This document shows, piece by piece, positions 32,879-41,848 of a stretch of 64,000 bases of DNA (its first letter is position 1; each line of letters starts with the position of its first letter). Where the stretch lies: assembly GCA_024637155.1 (NCBI GenBank), contig JAGXFR010000059.1, forward strand, positions 1-64,000. Direction: 5' to 3'. This DNA comes from Burkholderiaceae bacterium. GTDB lineage: Bacteria; Pseudomonadota; Gammaproteobacteria; Burkholderiales; Burkholderiaceae_E. Position numbers and translations under genes: made by a program. The notes under the pieces are model-generated. The model did not search any database. It was not told where the DNA came from and was given only the letters and a program-made list of their open reading frames with translations.

Positions 32879-33784
32879 ATGCCCCAAGCTTCCGTTCCGC
32901 GCCGCGCGCTCGTCCTGCTCGTCATCCTGACCCTGGTCTGGGGCACCAACTGGCCGCTCTTTCCGCTCGCGGTAAAGGAAGTTTCGGTCTGGACTTTTCG
33001 CGCGGTCGCGCTGTTCGTCGCCGGCCTGATCCTGCTGGTCTTTGCCAGGGCCCGCGGCCAATCGCTGTTGATCCCGCGCCGGCATTGGCTCACGACCGTC
33101 ATGGCGACCTTCTCCTACCTGGTGATCTGGAACATCGCCAGCACCTATTCGGCGGTGCTGATTCCTTCCGGACAGTCCGCGGTGCTCGGCTTCACGATGC
33201 CACTGTGGGCCGGACTGCTCGCGTGGCTGGTGCTCGGCGAGCGCCCAACCCGCCGACTGCTCGCGGCGATCGTGCTCGGCGGCATCGGTGTCACCTTGCT
33301 GATGATCCCCAACTTCAGCGCCTACGCCGATGCGCCGCTGGGCCTCGCGCTGGGCCTGCTGGCCGGACTGGGCTGGGCGATCGGCACGCTGATCCTCAAG
33401 CGACGGGGAATTGACGTGCCGACCACGGTTCTGACCGGATGGCAACTGCTGCTCGCGGCGCTGCCAATCACGATCGGCGCACTGCTGCTCGGCGACGGCC
33501 CGTGGTTCGTGCCGAGCTGGCAGTCGATCGCCGTGATCACCTGGATCGCGCTGGTGCCCATGTGTGTCGGCAATCTCTGCTGGTTCGCCATCGTCGGCTT
33601 GTTGCCCGCCAATGTGGCCGGCCTCTCCGCGGTGATGGTTCCGGTCGTCGCCATGATCTCGGGCGCGATCGTCCACGGCGAGCCGCTGGGGCTGATCCAG
33701 ATCGTGGCGATGGCCTGCAGCGTGGCCGCCTTGTCGCTCGCCCTGCTCAAGCCGCGCGGGCCAGCCCCGCCCACCGCGACATGA
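32879..33784 (+). CDS. EamA-family DMT transporter
   Basis: The 301-residue protein has ten predicted membrane helices in two EamA repeats: ALVLLVILTLVWGTNWPLFPLAV opens the first, and LGLALGLLAGLGWAIGTLILKRRG the second. The GERPTRRLLAAIVLGGIGVTLL loop is typical. It exports a metabolite of unknown nature. A GTG at 32861 would extend it by 6 codons. The TGA overlaps the ATG of the next gene, so the two transporters are co-translated. Confidence 0.9.
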   Translation: MPQASVPRRALVLLVILTLVWGTNWPLFPLAVKEVSVWTFRAVALFVAGLILLVFARARGQSLLIPRRHWLTTVMATFSYLVIWNIASTYSAVLIPSGQSAVLGFTMPLWAGLLAWLVLGERPTRRLLAAIVLGGIGVTLLMIPNFSAYADAPLGLALGLLAGLGWAIGTLILKRRGIDVPTTVLTGWQLLLAALPITIGALLLGDGPWFVPSWQSIAVITWIALVPMCVGNLCWFAIVGLLPANVAGLSAVMVPVVAMISGAIVHGEPLGLIQIVAMACSVAALSLALLKPRGPAPPTAT

Positions 33785-34530
33785 TCGTCACCGATCCGAT
33801 CTTCTATCTCATCGCGATCCCGGTCGTCCTGCTGACCGGAGTCTCGAAGACCGGGATTCCAGGCCTGTTCGGTGGCATGGCGGTACCCATGCTTTCGCTG
33901 GTCGTCTCACCGCTGCAGGCGGTGGCCGTCATGCTGCCCATCCTTTGCCTGATCGACCTGTTCGGGCTGCGCGCCTTTTGGGGCGTCTACGACCGACCCA
34001 ACATGCCGATCCTGCTGGTCGGCCTGGTCATCGGCGTCGTCGTGGGCACGTTGATTTTCGGCTTCGTGAGACAGGACGTGCTGCGCCTCGTGATCGGCGC
34101 CATTGCGATCGCTTTCGGGCTGAACAATCTCGTCGGATGGGCCAGGAATCGGCCGCCCGCCCGGACTTCCTGGCGGCGCGGCGTGTTCTGGTCCTCGGTT
34201 TCGGGGGTCACCAGTTTTCTTGCGCACGCCGGCGGCGCGCCGCTGATGGCGTACCTGCTGCCGCTGCGTCTCGACAAACGCGTCTACATTGGAACGATGG
34301 TGTGGTTCTTCTTCGCGTTGAACTACGCCAAGATCATTCCGTATGCCTTCCTCGGGCAGTTGGACACCAGCAACTTCCTCACCGCACTCGTGCTGTTGCC
34401 CTTCGTGCCAATGGGCGTGCGGCTCGGCGTTCTGATTCAGGGCAAACTCGACGAGCGCGTGTTCTATCAGATCAGCTATTGGGCACTGCTCGGCATCGGC
34501 GTCAAGTTGATCTATGACGGCCTGAAGTAA
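33781..34530 (+). CDS. TSUP (TauE/SafE) family permease
   Basis: The 249-residue protein has eight membrane helices of the TSUP family, with LTGVSKTGIPGLFGGMAVPML at the start and SSVSGVTSFLAHAGGAPLMAYLLPLRLDKRVYIGTMVWFF in the middle. Members move sulfite, sulfonates or related anions. Its ATG overlaps the stop of the EamA gene (ATGA). Substrate is undetermined. Confidence 0.9.
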   Translation: MIVTDPIFYLIAIPVVLLTGVSKTGIPGLFGGMAVPMLSLVVSPLQAVAVMLPILCLIDLFGLRAFWGVYDRPNMPILLVGLVIGVVVGTLIFGFVRQDVLRLVIGAIAIAFGLNNLVGWARNRPPARTSWRRGVFWSSVSGVTSFLAHAGGAPLMAYLLPLRLDKRVYIGTMVWFFFALNYAKIIPYAFLGQLDTSNFLTALVLLPFVPMGVRLGVLIQGKLDERVFYQISYWALLGIGVKLIYDGLK

Positions 34531-34558
34531 AGCGGCCGTTTCGCGCCTGTCGCGCGAA

Positions 34559-36838
34559 CTAGCGCAGCGTCAGCACGATCGGCTCGAGCGCCTCACCCTG
34601 CCCCAGCACCTGGCCGATCACCACGGCATGTTCATAGCCCAGCGCGCGCAGAGCGCTCACGCAGGCCACGGCGCGCTCGGCCGGAACGCTGGCGAGCAGA
34701 CCGCCGGCAGTCTGCGGGTCGAAGATCAACGGATAGCGTGGATGGTTCACCATTTCCTGCTGGTTGCGCAGCGCGCGGCGCAGCCGCACGTTGGCCGGTT
34801 GCAGCGAGCTCAGGATCCCCGCGGCGCTGGTCTCTTCGGCGCCTTTCAGGATGGGCAGCGTCGCGAGGTTCAGTTCCGCGTCCACGCCCGAGGATCGCGT
34901 CATCTCCACCAGGTGCCCGAGCAGTCCGAAGCCCGTCAGGTCGGTGCATGCCGTCGCGCCGTGCTCGCGCAGGCATTGCGCACCGAGGCGATTCGACTGG
35001 CACATCGACACCAGTGCCGCGTCGATCCAGCGCCCGCGCGCTTCGAGGCGCGCGTGCGCGGCGAACAGCGTGCCGGTGCCGATCGGCTTGGTGAGAACCA
35101 GCACATCGCCCGGCCGCATGCCGCCCTTGCGCATCACCGGGGCCATGTCCTCGTCCACCAGGCCGTTGACCGCGAAGCCCAGCGCCAGTTCCAGCCCTTC
35201 CCCCGTGTGCCCGCCCACCAGCGCGCAATTCGCTTCGTTGAGCACTTCAATCGCACCGGTCATCATCTGCAGCAACACGTCCTCGACCTTGGATTCCAGA
35301 CCGGTGGGGACGGTGACGATCGCCGTGGCCGACTGCGCCTCGGCGCCCATCGCGAAGATGTCGCCCAGCGCATGGTTGGCCGCAACCTTGCCGAACAAAT
35401 AGGGGTCGTCAATGAAGGCACGGAAGAAATCCACGGTGTGCACCATCGCCTTGCCCGGTGGAACGCGCACCACCGCGGCATCGTCGGGCGCGTGCAGTCC
35501 GATCAGCACGTCGTCGCGATCAACGGGTTGCAGCGCGCCAAGCGCACGCGCGAGCACCGTGGCACCGACTTTCGCGCCACAGCCTCCGCAGCGCATGGCA
35601 ATCGCCGAGATGGCCTGCGCCGTCTCCTCCTGGTCGAGCTTGACCGATGAAGGCGCCGTTGCGGTTTCGGCTTCCATGACCGGCAGGTCGCTGAACTTCG
35701 TCATGAAGCGCCGGTCGATCCAGTCCTTCCAGCGCCACACCCAGGCGCCCTCGAAGCCGATCGCGCCGCGTGAGGCCACGGCATGGCGATCGCCGGTGCT
35801 GATCAGCGCGAGCCAGCGGCTCTGCGGTCGGTAGGGATTGAGCGCCCTGCCCTCGACGGCGCGACGAAGGTTCGCGGCGAGCGGCGGTCCCTGGCGGACC
35901 GCGAAGACACCGGCCTTCTCGAGCGGATGGTTCACCATGCTCGCGATGTCGCCGGCCGCAAACACCTTCGGATCGGTCACCGTCTGCAGCGTGTCGGTCA
36001 CCTGAATGAACCCGTCGGCGTCCAGCGCGAGGCCCGTGGCGCCCAGCCACGGCGCGCCGCCGGCGCGCGTGACCCAGACGATCTCGTCGGCGTCCACGAC
36101 TTCGCCACTGGCCGTGCGCAGGCGCGTTGCCGCCACCTCGACGACGTCGGAATTGCAGTGCACGAGAACCCCGCGTTCGGCCAACACTCGCTCGAACGCG
36201 TCGCGCACCCGCGCATTGTGCGTCGGCAGAATTTTCGGGCCACGGGTCAGCAGATCGAAGCGCAACTCATCGGGGTCGCGCCCCGACGCGAGCAGCTCAT
36301 TGCGCAAGCGGTACTGCATGGCCAGCGTCAGCTCGACTCCGCCCGCGCCGCCACCCACGACGGCGATGCGTGTGGCGCCCGCGTGTGCGCGCACGCGAGC
36401 GAGCAGCAAGCGCCAGCGGGCGTCGAAACCGTTGATCGGCTTCACCGGCACGGCGTGCTCCGCGGCGCCTGGCACCTGGCTCATCTGCGGCGTGGAGCCG
36501 ATGTTGATCGACAACTGATCGTATGGCACCGGCGGGCGTTCGCGGCAGATGATCTTTCCGGCTGCCCGATCGAGCCCGCGCACTTCGTCGCGATAGAAGC
36601 GCGCATTGGCGAAGCGGGCCAGCACGCTCAGGTCGATGTGGACCTCATCGTAGCTGTAATGCCCGGCGATGTAGCCCGGCAGCATCCCGGAGTACGGCGT
36701 ATGCGTGTCGCGGCAGATGAGCGTCAGGCGAACGCCGGGCACGGGATGCATGCCGAAACGCTTGAGCACGCCGACATGGCTGTGCCCGCCACCAACGAGC
36801 ACGATGTCCCGGAGGATGGGCTGATCCGGCGATTGCAT
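34559..36838 (-). CDS. selD: NDH-like oxidoreductase fused to selenide, water dikinase
   Basis: The 759-residue protein joins an N-terminal FAD/NAD(P) disulfide-oxidoreductase domain (about 1-390; DIVLVGGGHSHVGVL, AVVGGGAGGVEL, VFAAGDIASM) to a C-terminal SelD domain (about 410-759; MRCGGCGAKVGATVLARAL, DDAAVVRVP, GGHTGEGLELALGFAVNG, LTGFGLLGHL). The catalytic Cys and Lys of SelD are kept in GCGAK; the residue between them is Ala. It makes selenophosphate from selenide and ATP. No selenoprotein, selA/selB or tRNA-Sec is in this window. NDH-SelD fusions are known in other bacteria. It lies 11 nt after a DUF302 gene on the same strand. Confidence 0.92.
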   Translation of the reverse strand: MQSPDQPILRDIVLVGGGHSHVGVLKRFGMHPVPGVRLTLICRDTHTPYSGMLPGYIAGHYSYDEVHIDLSVLARFANARFYRDEVRGLDRAAGKIICRERPPVPYDQLSINIGSTPQMSQVPGAAEHAVPVKPINGFDARWRLLLARVRAHAGATRIAVVGGGAGGVELTLAMQYRLRNELLASGRDPDELRFDLLTRGPKILPTHNARVRDAFERVLAERGVLVHCNSDVVEVAATRLRTASGEVVDADEIVWVTRAGGAPWLGATGLALDADGFIQVTDTLQTVTDPKVFAAGDIASMVNHPLEKAGVFAVRQGPPLAANLRRAVEGRALNPYRPQSRWLALISTGDRHAVASRGAIGFEGAWVWRWKDWIDRRFMTKFSDLPVMEAETATAPSSVKLDQEETAQAISAIAMRCGGCGAKVGATVLARALGALQPVDRDDVLIGLHAPDDAAVVRVPPGKAMVHTVDFFRAFIDDPYLFGKVAANHALGDIFAMGAEAQSATAIVTVPTGLESKVEDVLLQMMTGAIEVLNEANCALVGGHTGEGLELALGFAVNGLVDEDMAPVMRKGGMRPGDVLVLTKPIGTGTLFAAHARLEARGRWIDAALVSMCQSNRLGAQCLREHGATACTDLTGFGLLGHLVEMTRSSGVDAELNLATLPILKGAEETSAAGILSSLQPANVRLRRALRNQQEMVNHPRYPLIFDPQTAGGLLASVPAERAVACVSALRALGYEHAVVIGQVLGQGEALEPIVLTLR

Positions 36839-36849
36839 GGCCAGGCGTC

Positions 36850-37350
36850 CTACCTTGCGAGCACCACACCGACGATCTTGCCGAAGATCGGATCGAGTTC
36901 GCCCGCCATCTCATCGAGCTTGGCATTGCCGTACGGGGCGAACACGGCCGACGGTGTGCGATACGTTGCGCTGGCCTTGCCATCCGCGTCCTCGGTGACG
37001 TAAATCCGCAGCGGCGCCTCGATGCCGGCCGGCACGCTCGCGGCAAGCATGCGCACCGCGTAGTCGTTGCGAAACACCATCAGCACGACGTTGCCCGCGA
37101 TCTTCACTCCGCGCCCCGCCGCACCCGCGCTGGCGCTCGCCTTGGCGACGAGCCCCATCTGATTCGCTTCGATCGCCTGTTCGATGCGCGTCACGGTCTC
37201 GCCGAACCCGTAGGCGGACTTGACTGTGAGCGTCCCCGAATTCGGGGCGGGGCTGGCCGCATGCGCCTGCGCGCCGACGATCAGGAGCAAGCCCATGGCC
37301 AGCGCGCTCGCGCGACGCCGGAGCACCAAGACCGAATTCCGATCATTCAT
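36850..37350 (-). CDS. Exported DUF302 protein
   Basis: The 166-residue protein has a signal peptide (SALAMGLLLIVGAQAHAA) and a DUF302 domain (about 45-165; YGFGETVTRIEQAIEANQMGLVAKASAS, VVLMVFRNDYAVRMLAAS, PLRIYVTEDADG). Two ATGs follow GGGAGGTG; the second, 37350, has the better spacing. DUF302 proteins occur with metal and sulfur genes but have no agreed function. It sits between the CDF transporter and the SelD fusion on the same strand. Confidence 0.87.
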   Translation of the reverse strand: MNDRNSVLVLRRRASALAMGLLLIVGAQAHAASPAPNSGTLTVKSAYGFGETVTRIEQAIEANQMGLVAKASASAGAAGRGVKIAGNVVLMVFRNDYAVRMLAASVPAGIEAPLRIYVTEDADGKASATYRTPSAVFAPYGNAKLDEMAGELDPIFGKIVGVVLAR

Positions 37351-37405
37351 CATCACCTCCCTCGAACCGTCGACACCGACCGGATCCGTCGTTCGTCCCG
37401 GCCCT

Positions 37406-38314
37406 TCATTTCTCGACATCCGGCTCGAAGAAGAGCCAGCGCACCTGCGGAAACGCTGCGCGCAACTCGCGCTCACAGCGGTTGATCGCCTCGATCAACA
37501 GGGGAGCGGAAACGCTCTCCGTCATCCGCGCCTTGACGGCGATGACCACGTCGGCGCCGTTTTGCAGCGTGATCAGGTTCAGCACCTCGTCAATCTCCTC
37601 GCGCTCCATCAGAAAGCGACGAATCTCCTCGCGCAATATCGGTTCGGCGCTCTGGCCCACCAGCAGCGCCTTGACTTCAATCCCGACGAATACCGCAACG
37701 ACGAGCAGCAGCACGCCGATCGCGAGACTGCCGAGCGCGTCGTAGACCGGGTTGCCGGTGTACATCGCCATGCCCACCGCGACGAGCGCCATCGTGAGGC
37801 CCAGCGTCGCGGCGACGTCTTCGCCGAACACCACCAGCAGTTCGCTGCGCCGCGTTTCGCGGAACCAGCGCCACAGCGATTGCTCGCCGCGCAGCGCGCT
37901 GATCTGCACCATGCACTTCCACAACGCGCTCGACTCCGCCGCGATGCTGAGCACGAGCACGGCGATCGCGATCCATGGCATCTCGAGCGGCTGCGCACTG
38001 TCCAGCTTGTGGAGGCCCTCGTAGATCGAGAACATCCCGCCCATGCTGAACAGCATCAGGGCGACGATGAATGACCAGAAGTAGATCGCGCGCCCGTGAC
38101 CGAGCGGGAACTCGGCATCCGGCGGACGCGCCGCGCGCTTGAGCCCGAGCAGCAGCAAGCCCTGATTACCGCAATCGGCCAGCGAGTGCACGGCCTCGGC
38201 CACCATCGCGGTGGATCCGGTCAGCCATGCCGCAACGCCCTTGGCCACGGCAATGAGCGCGTTGGCGCCCAGCGCGTAGAAAATGATCACAATGGTGTCG
38301 TCACGATTGGCCAT
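37406..38314 (-). CDS. Cation diffusion facilitator transporter
   Basis: The 302-residue protein has six helices of the CDF family and a cytoplasmic C-terminal domain (about 205-302). Site residues are in AEAVHSLADCGNQGLLL and in SELLVVFGEDVAATLGL. It exports Zn2+, Fe2+ or a related divalent metal; the specificity cannot be read from these motifs. ATG 38314 (ANRDDTIVIIF) is chosen over upstream in-frame codons, because the family begins here. It is divergent from the copper genes at 38477. Confidence 0.88.
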   Translation of the reverse strand: MANRDDTIVIIFYALGANALIAVAKGVAAWLTGSTAMVAEAVHSLADCGNQGLLLLGLKRAARPPDAEFPLGHGRAIYFWSFIVALMLFSMGGMFSIYEGLHKLDSAQPLEMPWIAIAVLVLSIAAESSALWKCMVQISALRGEQSLWRWFRETRRSELLVVFGEDVAATLGLTMALVAVGMAMYTGNPVYDALGSLAIGVLLLVVAVFVGIEVKALLVGQSAEPILREEIRRFLMEREEIDEVLNLITLQNGADVVIAVKARMTESVSAPLLIEAINRCERELRAAFPQVRWLFFEPDVEK

Positions 38315-38476
38315 CGATATTCCTGTTGCGAAAGCGCGGCCTCGAAGCCGTGAATGACCCACTGGCATACGCTGAGAACTTGAACTTCGCCGCGCCGAGA
38401 CAGGGTACAGTGCGCGAGCGCTGCGTCGGCTAAAGTCGTGCGACGCGGCGCTCCCTGCCGCTCATCGGAGGCGCCG

Positions 38477-39064
38477 TTGGCTACGATAGTACGAATATCC
38501 ATCTTCTGCCTGAGTTTGCTGCTGGCCGCCGGCTGCAGCCCGCAGCGCGCGCAATTCAACGGAGTCGAACTGACGGGCGCCGATTGGGGCCGGGATTTCT
38601 CGCTGCTCGACCCGGACGGGAAAACCCGCAACCTGGCGGACTTCCGCGGCAAGTACGTGCTGCTGTTCTTCGGCTACACGCAGTGCCCCGATGTCTGCCC
38701 GACGACGCTCGCCCGCGCAGTGGAGGCGCGCCGCAAGCTGGGTTCGAGCGCCGACAGCGTCCAGGTGATCTTCATCACCGTCGACCCGGAGCGCGACACG
38801 CCCGCCTTGCTGCGCGACTACACGAAGGCGTTCGATCCGAGCTTCCTGGGACTGTACGGGGATGCCGCCCAAACCGCCGCTGCCGCCAAGGAATTCAAGG
38901 TCTTCTTCGAGAAGGCCCCCTCGGGAAGTTCCTACACCGTGAACCACACCGCGCTAACCTACGTCATCGATCCTCGCGGGCGGCTCCGCCTGATGCTGCA
39001 GCATGCGCTGGGGGCCGACGAACTCGCGGCCGACCTGCGCACGCTGATGAAAGAGTCCCCCTGA
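38477..39064 (+). CDS. SCO1/SenC copper-delivery lipoprotein
   Basis: The 195-residue protein starts at TTG 38477, five bases after a perfect GGAGG (38467-38471); an ATG at 38438 would add 13 residues without a Shine-Dalgarno. A lipoprotein signal (FCLSLLLAAGCSPQ) precedes a thioredoxin-like SCO fold with the copper-binding CPDVC and the conserved His in VNHTALTYVID. SCO proteins load the CuA site of cytochrome c oxidase or act as thiol reductases. The PCu(A)C gene follows 20 nt downstream. Confidence 0.92.
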   Translation: MATIVRISIFCLSLLLAAGCSPQRAQFNGVELTGADWGRDFSLLDPDGKTRNLADFRGKYVLLFFGYTQCPDVCPTTLARAVEARRKLGSSADSVQVIFITVDPERDTPALLRDYTKAFDPSFLGLYGDAAQTAAAAKEFKVFFEKAPSGSSYTVNHTALTYVIDPRGRLRLMLQHALGADELAADLRTLMKESP

Positions 39065-39084
39065 ACGAAGCAATGGAGCAACCC

Positions 39085-39546
39085 ATGAAGCGAATTCGCA
39101 TCGCCATCCTGCTCTGCCTCGCGGCGAGCGCGGCACACGCCCAGGTGCAGGTGACAAACGCCTGGATCCGCGGCACCGTGTCGCAGCAGACGACGACCGG
39201 CGCCTTCATGCAAATCCGTTCACCCGCCGACGCACGGCTGATCTCCGCCAGTACACCCGTGGCCGGGGTGGTCGAATTGCACGAGATGCGCATGGACGGG
39301 AACGTGATGAAGATGCGCGCGGTGACGGGAATTGAACTTCCCGCCGGCAAGGCGGTCGAACTGCGTCCCGGCGGGTTCCACATGATGCTGCTGAACCTTC
39401 GTTCCCAGATGAAAGCGGGCGAACGGGTGCCGATCACGCTGGTCGTCGAAAGTCCCGACAGGGAGCGCCAGACGTTCGAGGTGCAGGCGCAGGTTCGCCC
39501 ATTGGGCGACCCGGGCCCGGGTGCGGGCGCGATGCGCAAGCACTGA
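39085..39546 (+). CDS. PCu(A)C-type periplasmic copper chaperone
   Basis: The 153-residue protein has a signal peptide (RIAILLCLAASAAHA) and the copper-binding set of PCu(A)C proteins: VVELHEMRMDGNVMKMR and GGFHMMLLNL, giving the His/Met ligands HxM. It hands Cu(I) to CuA of cytochrome oxidase, together with SCO1 encoded just upstream. ATG 39085 lies 6 nt after GGAG and is preferred to ATG 39073. Confidence 0.92.
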   Translation: MKRIRIAILLCLAASAAHAQVQVTNAWIRGTVSQQTTTGAFMQIRSPADARLISASTPVAGVVELHEMRMDGNVMKMRAVTGIELPAGKAVELRPGGFHMMLLNLRSQMKAGERVPITLVVESPDRERQTFEVQAQVRPLGDPGPGAGAMRKH

Positions 39547-39583
39547 GACCGCCGCCCTCCTGGAATCACCCCAGGCCCGGGTA

Positions 39584-39597
39584 TGCATACGTATGCA
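39584..39597. promoter_or_regulatory. Perfect 14-bp palindrome, candidate LacI-family operator O1
   Basis: TGCATACGTATGCA is a perfect palindrome with the central CG favoured by LacI/GalR regulators. It lies 126 bp before the operon that encodes a LacI-type regulator at 41849. A close variant is 45 bp downstream. Confidence 0.6.
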
Positions 39598-39623
39598 GTT
39601 ATGATTTAACACCTAAACCTGTC

Positions 39624-39642
39624 TATACTGCATACGTATTCG
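39624..39642 (+). promoter_or_regulatory. Second operator half-perfect, overlapping a -10 box
   Basis: TGCATACGTATTCG (39629-39642) repeats the first palindrome with one arm degraded. TATACT (39624-39629) directly abuts it and fits a -10 element, although no good -35 is seen at 17 bp. Repressor bound here would cover the start point. Centre-to-centre spacing to the first site is 45 bp. Confidence 0.5.
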
Positions 39643-39722
39643 GTCGAGACTTGGCAGCGCAGCAGGCGTACATTCGTAGCGGCGACGAGCCCTTTTTCTG
39701 GAACCTTCGATAGGGAATTCCC

Positions 39723-41042
39723 ATGATCCGCCATCTCAAACGACGCCAGGACGCGGCAACCATCGCCCACGCCGACGCCAAGGTTCGCGACACCGTGGAA
39801 GCAATCATCCGCAGCATCGAGGAACGCGGCGACGTGGCGGTACGCGAATATTCCCGGCAGTTCGACCAGTGGGATCCGGCCGACTTCCGGCTCAGCGAGG
39901 ACGAAATCCGGAAGGCCGTGGGCCAGCTCTCGGGGCGCGAACTCGAGGACATCCGGTTCGCGCAGAAGCAGATTCGCCACTTCGCGCAGAAGCAGCGCGA
40001 GAGCATGGTCGACATCGAGATCGAAACCCTGCCCGGCGTCGTGCTGGGTCACAAGCACATCCCGGTGAACGCCGTGGGTTGTTACGTGCCCGGCGGCAAG
40101 TACCCGATGATCGCCTCCGCACACATGAGCGTGCTGACCGCCAAGGTCGCCGGTGTCAAACGAATCGTGGCCACCGCACCGCCCTACCAGGGCGCGCCGC
40201 ATCCGGCCATCGTCACCGCGATGCATCTGGGCGGAGCCGACGAGATTTTCGCGCTCGGCGGCGTGCAGGCGGTGACCGCGATGGCGATCGGCACCGAGTC
40301 GATTGCGGGGGTCGACATGCTGGTCGGGCCGGGCAACATGTTCGTCGCCGAAGCCAAACGCCAGCTCTACGGGCGCGTTGGCATCGATCTGTTCGCGGGT
40401 CCGACCGAAACGCTGGTAATCGCCGACGACACGGTGGATGCGGAACTCTGCGCGGTCGATTTGCTGGGTCAGGCCGAACACGGGCCTACCTCCCCCTGCG
40501 CACTGCTGACCAATTCGCAGGCGTTGGCCGAAGCGACGATCAAGGAGGTGGAGCGCCAGCTCGCAATCCTTCCCACCGCCGATATTGCCGGCAAGGCCTG
40601 GGCGGAACACGGCTCGGTGATCGTCTGCGACACGGATGCGGAGATGTTGCAGGTCGCCGACGAGCTGGCCTACGAACACGTGCAGGTGATGACGCGCGAC
40701 CCGGACTTCTACCTGCACAACATGACGAACTACGGCGCGCTGTTTCTCGGTCCGCGCACCAACGTGAGCTTTGGCGACAAGTGCATCGGCACCAACCACA
40801 CGCTGCCGACCAACCGGAATGCCCGCTACACGGGCGGCCTGTGGGTGGGCAAGTTCCTCAAGACCTGCACCTACCAGCGCGTGCTGAGCGATCAGGCCTC
40901 GGCGATGCTCGGCGAGGTCTGTTCGCGCCTGTGCCACATGGAGCATTTCGCCGGCCACGGCGAGCAGGCGAACATTCGCGTCCGGCGCTACGGCGAGCGC
41001 GGTGACGTGGCCTGGTATCAACCCGTGCAACCGCTCGCCTGA
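39723..41042 (+). CDS. Histidinol-dehydrogenase-like enzyme, sulfopropanediol dehydrogenase type
   Basis: The 439-residue protein has the histidinol dehydrogenase fold: [71 protein letters not shown]. The [11 protein letters not shown]-type motif and overall match place it nearer the HpsN sulfopropanediol 3-dehydrogenase group than biosynthetic HisD. Known HpsN oxidises 2,3-dihydroxypropane-1-sulfonate to sulfolactate. It leads an operon with an SDR and a LacI regulator, fitting catabolism of a small polyol or sulfonate. No sulfolyase is present, so the substrate is open. Start ATG follows AGGGA. Confidence 0.85.
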   Translation: MIRHLKRRQDAATIAHADAKVRDTVEAIIRSIEERGDVAVREYSRQFDQWDPADFRLSEDEIRKAVGQLSGRELEDIRFAQKQIRHFAQKQRESMVDIEIETLPGVVLGHKHIPVNAVGCYVPGGKYPMIASAHMSVLTAKVAGVKRIVATAPPYQGAPHPAIVTAMHLGGADEIFALGGVQAVTAMAIGTESIAGVDMLVGPGNMFVAEAKRQLYGRVGIDLFAGPTETLVIADDTVDAELCAVDLLGQAEHGPTSPCALLTNSQALAEATIKEVERQLAILPTADIAGKAWAEHGSVIVCDTDAEMLQVADELAYEHVQVMTRDPDFYLHNMTNYGALFLGPRTNVSFGDKCIGTNHTLPTNRNARYTGGLWVGKFLKTCTYQRVLSDQASAMLGEVCSRLCHMEHFAGHGEQANIRVRRYGERGDVAWYQPVQPLA

Positions 41043-41063
41043 GCGGCGCGCGCAGGAGGCCCC

Positions 41064-41837
41064 ATGCCCATCACCACGTTGCCCTCACTGCCCAGCTTTC
41101 GAGTGGACGGTCGCCGGGCGCTCGTAACCGGCGCCGGCCGCGGAATCGGCCTCGCCGCCGCCGCCGCACTCGCCGATGCGGGCGCCCATGTCACGTTGCT
41201 GGCGCGCAGCCACGCAGAAATCGAGGAGGTGGCCGCTGCGATTCGTGCGCGCGGGCAGCAAGCCGACACCCTCCAACTCGACGTCACCCGGCCCGACGTC
41301 GTGCGCCGCGCGCTGGCGGAACGATCGCCATTCCAGATCCTGGTGAACAACGCCGGCACCAACCGGCCGGCGTCGGCTGTGGATGTCACCGAAGCCGATT
41401 TCGACGCGGTGATGAACCTCAACGTCAAGGCCGCGTTTTTTGTCGCGCGCGAGGTGGCGCGCGGCATGGTGCAGGCCGGGTTGCGCGGGTCGATCATCCA
41501 GATGTCCTCGCAGATGGGTCATGTCGGCAGCCCCGGACGCACGGTGTACTGCGCCAGCAAGCATGCGATCGAGGGGATGAGCAAAGCACTCGCCTGGGAG
41601 CTGGGGCCGCACGGCATTCGCGTGAACACCTTGTGCCCGACTTTCATCGAAACTGCGATGACGCGGGCCGTGCTGCAGAAGAAGGAGTTTCGCGAATTTG
41701 TGCTGTCGAAAATCGCGCTCGGGCGAGTCGGTGAACTCGAGGACATCATGGGCGCCGTGGTATTCCTGGCCAGCGACGCCGCCGCGATGGTCACCGGATC
41801 GGCGCTGCTTGTCGACGGCGGTTGGACGGCAAGTTGA
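41064..41837 (+). CDS. Short-chain dehydrogenase/reductase
   Basis: The 257-residue SDR has the NAD(P) loop VTGAGRGIGLA, NNAG, and the catalytic Ser/Tyr/Lys in MSSQMGHVGSPGRTVYCASKHAIEG. It starts after AGGAGG, 21 nt beyond the HpsN-like gene, and its stop is 11 nt before the LacI start. It probably acts on the product or an epimer of the first enzyme's substrate. Confidence 0.92.
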   Translation: MPITTLPSLPSFRVDGRRALVTGAGRGIGLAAAAALADAGAHVTLLARSHAEIEEVAAAIRARGQQADTLQLDVTRPDVVRRALAERSPFQILVNNAGTNRPASAVDVTEADFDAVMNLNVKAAFFVAREVARGMVQAGLRGSIIQMSSQMGHVGSPGRTVYCASKHAIEGMSKALAWELGPHGIRVNTLCPTFIETAMTRAVLQKKEFREFVLSKIALGRVGELEDIMGAVVFLASDAAAMVTGSALLVDGGWTAS

Positions 41838-41848
41838 CCCGCGTTTCG

